The notes below the pieces were generated by a model that did no database searches, was not told the DNA's origin, and was given only the letters and a program-made list of their open reading frames with translations. Both the position numbers and the translations under genes were made by a program. From NCBI GenBank assembly GCA_902782985.1, contig CACZPC010000147.1:1-8226 (forward strand): 8,226 nucleotides of DNA. The letters are read 5' to 3'. Positions 6,334 to 8,226 of the stretch are shown in pieces (position 1 is the stretch's first letter; each line of letters starts with the position of its first letter). The stretch comes from Oscillospiraceae bacterium (lineage in GTDB: Bacteria > Bacillota > Clostridia > Saccharofermentanales > Saccharofermentanaceae).

Positions 6334-7167
6334 ATGAAAAAGACAATGAATAAAAAAGGTTTCACACTTATAGAGATGGTACTCGTAGTCGGTGTTATCA
6401 CGATCCTTTCGAGTGTAGCACTTGTCGGCATAACAGTTACGACTAATGACTACAGGGACAAGATCCTCAGATCGGCTCAGGAGCATCAGGCTTATATGGA
6501 TGATGATGGTATCAGAGTAGATCTTTTTGAGCAGTCGGCACAGTTCGAGATCCAGGCTGTGATCCCAAGCAGAGAAGAGCTTGTAGAAGCAGCAAACAAC
6601 AGACCGGCGTCACACGTACCTAATGTGGACAGCAACTATGTAATACCCGCAACACCTACCCCTGCTCCTGCTTCTACAACACCTACCCCTGCGACACCTA
6701 CTCCTCGCCCGGTAACACCTACACCTGTTCCGGCAACGCCTACACCCGTACCTGCAACGCCTACACCCGTACCCGCAACACCTACGCCTGTTCCTGCTAA
6801 TAGTGATCCTGTGATGTCTGCTGAGGGATCCAGCACGAGCTTCAGCTCCAGTTCGGGAACTTATTGGAATCCTAACGCAGGACAGTGGGGAGCACAAGTT
6901 CCTTGTACAACTACAACCGGATCGGTATCTTTCGATGTACCTGTCAGCAGCTTCACAATAAGTGTAACCGGTGATATCAGAAATGATGCCTGCAACGGTC
7001 TTGACTGGAGATATAGTATTACAAACAACCATGACGGTACATACACGATCACGTATAGAGCTAACGACCGGTACAATCCTGCAGTCAATTCCATTTCCGG
7101 ATTAAGCTTTGAGGTTGACGGTTCAACTCCCGCTACTATCACGGTAATCTCCTACACACCCGCTTGA
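6334..7167 (+). CDS. Type IV pilin-like (prepilin N-methylation) surface protein with Pro-Thr linker and unidentified C-terminal domain
   Basis: A 277-residue protein when started at ATG 6334. Residues 1-9 are a short basic prepilin leader, with cleavage expected at Gly9|Phe10 in '[19 protein letters not shown]'. Glu14 is the conserved Glu5 of the mature pilin and residues 10-32 form the hydrophobic helix for membrane anchoring and assembly. A polar, mostly helical stretch runs to about residue 105, then a Pro-Thr linker (106-155), a Ser-rich hinge (about 162-175), and a roughly 100-residue, probably beta-rich end domain with Trp178, Trp185, Trp225, many Tyr, and two Cys (191 and 220) that could form a disulfide. 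This architecture suggests a pilin that displays a binding module at the cell surface; sugar binding is a guess from the aromatics and linker. No other pilus gene is in the window, so the assembly machinery must lie elsewhere. Function unknown beyond the prepilin class. Confidence 0.8.
   Translation: MKKTMNKKGFTLIEMVLVVGVITILSSVALVGITVTTNDYRDKILRSAQEHQAYMDDDGIRVDLFEQSAQFEIQAVIPSREELVEAANNRPASHVPNVDSNYVIPATPTPAPASTTPTPATPTPRPVTPTPVPATPTPVPATPTPVPATPTPVPANSDPVMSAEGSSTSFSSSSGTYWNPNAGQWGAQVPCTTTTGSVSFDVPVSSFTISVTGDIRNDACNGLDWRYSITNNHDGTYTITYRANDRYNPAVNSISGLSFEVDGSTPATITVISYTPA
6649..6798 (+). repeat. Pro-Thr linker coding repeat with four 21-base tandem units
   Basis: Bases 6715-6798 are four in-frame 21-base units (6715, 6736, 6757, 6778), each encoding TPTPVPA. 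Units 2 and 3 are nearly identical; units 1 and 4 differ mainly at third codon positions. Bases 6649-6714 hold looser versions ([21 protein letters not shown]). The product is an extended Pro-Thr spacer typical of extracellular multi-domain proteins and of possible O-glycosylation. Unit length is a multiple of three, so gain or loss of units would change linker length without breaking the frame. Confidence 0.9.
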
Positions 7168-7207
7168 TAAAGTGACACAAACTCATTTTTCATTATATCT
7201 ATCCCTT

Positions 7208-7247
7208 AAGAAAGAAGCTCTCCTGCGGGAGAGCTTCTTTCTTTGTC
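7208..7247. terminator. Bidirectional intrinsic terminator between convergent genes
   Basis: A perfect 16-bp inverted repeat (AAGAAAGAAGCTCTCC at 7208-7223, GGAGAGCTTCTTTCTT at 7228-7243) encloses a TGCG loop. The right arm runs into a pyrimidine-rich CTTTCTTTG end for plus-strand transcripts, and the left arm gives a similar T-rich tail on the minus strand. It lies between the stop codons of the pilin-like gene (7167) and the convergent solute-binding protein gene (7258), so it can serve both. Confidence 0.9.
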
Positions 7248-7257
7248 CGGAAAATAT

Positions 7258-8226
7258 TTACTTGATATACACGGTCGACATATTCTGAATATACATTGGA
7301 TAGATGTGATATCCGCCGACTCTCTTATTCACCGCGCCTAAGTATTGCTGATCCTGAAGATAACAGGAAGCGGCGTCGTCGGTGATGATCTTAAGAAGCT
7401 GATGATAAAGATCCGTTCTGGTCTCCTCATCTGCGGTAAGGGGGATCATCTGTATCAGTCTTTCAGCAAGTGCATTGGAGTAATTGATCAGGTTATCGTC
7501 GGAATGCATCTCGTATCTGGAAATGACTTCATAAGGATCGAAAGGATCGGAGATCGTTACTATCGCAGATTCATAATCTCTGTTTGTGAAGGTATCTTCA
7601 TACCAAGTTTCTTCGCTAAGGCTTTGTATCGTTACCCGGATATCTATTGACGAAAGCTGATCTGCTATAACGGATGCAAGGGATGAGATCTTAGCGTCGT
7701 TATCGGGGATCGTTATCGTCATGTCGAATCCGTCGGGGTATCCGGCCTGAGTCATAAGTGCTCTTGCGGTTGTAAGATCACGGGCATATGTACCGTTGAG
7801 TGAGGGATCGTATGCTCCGACCATGATGGGACTCATTGCAGTGGTGAGAGGCTCACCGGTGACTCCGTCATAAGAGCTGACCGAAATGATCTCATCCCTG
7901 TCCAGTGCATAGTTGATCGCCTGTCTTACACGGATATCATCGAAAGGCGCTGCCTCGTTATTGAGTGCCAGTATCTGAAGACGATTTGAATCTCTGTGGT
8001 GGATCGAGAATTGTTCGGGATCGAGCTCCATCGCTGTCTCTGTCGAGATATAAGGGAGGATGTCGATCTCGCCGCTTATAAGCTGAGGGAAAGCGGAAGC
8101 AACATCGGGAAAGATCTTAAAAGTCACGGAATCGAGATAAGGCTTTTCGCTTACTCTATAGTCATCGTTCTTAACAAGAGTGACAGTCTGTCCCTCTTCG
8201 CGTGATGCGAACTTAAAAGGTCCCGT
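7258..8226 (-). CDS. Family 5 extracellular solute-binding protein (OppA/DppA-like), 5' partial
   Basis: The minus strand is open from the right edge (8226) to a TAA at 7258-7260, giving the last 322 residues of a periplasmic-binding-type lipoprotein of the SBP_bac_5 family, which usually has 500-550 residues. Landmarks are 'GTGPFKF' at the very start of the visible part, 'DYRVSEKPYLDSVTFKIFPD', 'SGEIDIL', the family motif 'LALNNEAAPFDDIRVRQAIN' followed by 'YALDRDEI', and 'AGYPDGFDM'. These proteins sit on the outer face of the membrane and deliver peptides, nickel or sometimes sugars to an ABC importer; the ligand cannot be read from this part. The signal peptide and lipobox lie beyond the window. 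A GTG at 8125-8127 could look like a start but is internal, because homology continues upstream. No permease or ATPase gene lies downstream, as the gene ends at a terminator and a convergent neighbour. Confidence 0.9.
   Translation of the reverse strand, partial: TGPFKFASREEGQTVTLVKNDDYRVSEKPYLDSVTFKIFPDVASAFPQLISGEIDILPYISTETAMELDPEQFSIHHRDSNRLQILALNNEAAPFDDIRVRQAINYALDRDEIISVSSYDGVTGEPLTTAMSPIMVGAYDPSLNGTYARDLTTARALMTQAGYPDGFDMTITIPDNDAKISSLASVIADQLSSIDIRVTIQSLSEETWYEDTFTNRDYESAIVTISDPFDPYEVISRYEMHSDDNLINYSNALAERLIQMIPLTADEETRTDLYHQLLKIITDDAASCYLQDQQYLGAVNKRVGGYHIYPMYIQNMSTVYIK

Noticed and set aside
6715..6798. Regular 21-base repeats as a CRISPR-like array
   Set aside because: The units abut with no spacers and encode a clean Pro-Thr heptapeptide in frame within a gene.
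7345..7650. Plus-strand open frame opposite the solute-binding protein gene
   Set aside because: The minus-strand frame continues a clear family 5 binding protein on both sides; no ribosome binding site or homology was seen for the plus-strand frame.

Overview
The window looks like chromosomal DNA of an anaerobic Gram-positive bacterium of the Clostridia. The reasons are an FchA-type cyclodeaminase/cyclohydrolase paired with FolD, strong GGAGG-type ribosome binding sites, tight gene packing, an NlpC/P60 wall hydrolase, and a prepilin-like protein with a Pro-Thr linker. I cannot place it to genus. Phage, insertion sequence, CRISPR array, tRNA and rRNA signatures are all absent from what I can see.

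Layout. Bases 1-201 are the 3' end of an NlpC/P60-domain gene, closed by a near-perfect intrinsic terminator (225-260). A likely promoter (-10 at 270-275) then starts a six-gene plus-strand cluster: an FchA-like protein (311-925), folD (922-1770), an RlmD/RumA-family rRNA methyltransferase (1748-2920), thrH (2992-3594), a divergent iron-type alcohol dehydrogenase relative (3598-4785) and a CCA tRNA nucleotidyltransferase (4778-6169). Three junctions overlap, one is a 3-base gap, and only the rlmD-thrH junction (71 bases) has room for a control element. After cca comes a 164-base leader rich in ATGTG repeats and inverted repeats. It precedes a pilin-like gene (corrected start 6334, end 7167) with an N-terminal methylation motif, a Pro-Thr repeat linker and an unidentified C-terminal domain. 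A 16-bp perfect hairpin (7208-7243) separates this from a convergent family 5 solute-binding protein gene on the minus strand, which runs off the right edge.

How the genes fit together. The first two genes form a one-carbon folate module. FolD has lost the residues equivalent to human MTHFD1 Lys56 and Gln100, which are needed for cyclohydrolase activity, while its translationally coupled upstream neighbour belongs to a family that carries that activity. The simplest reading is a split enzyme: FolD as dehydrogenase, FchA as cyclohydrolase. ThrH could provide serine, the usual donor of the one-carbon unit, through its phosphoserine phosphatase activity. The methyltransferase and Cca are RNA-modification and RNA-maturation housekeeping functions. 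The dehydrogenase-like protein keeps the fold signatures but lacks two of the four usual metal ligands, so its reaction is unclear.

The most interesting items are the split FolD/FchA pair, the pilin-like protein with its unassigned terminal domain and repeat-rich leader, and the metal-site-depleted dehydrogenase relative. I found nothing that clearly amounts to a wholly new system.
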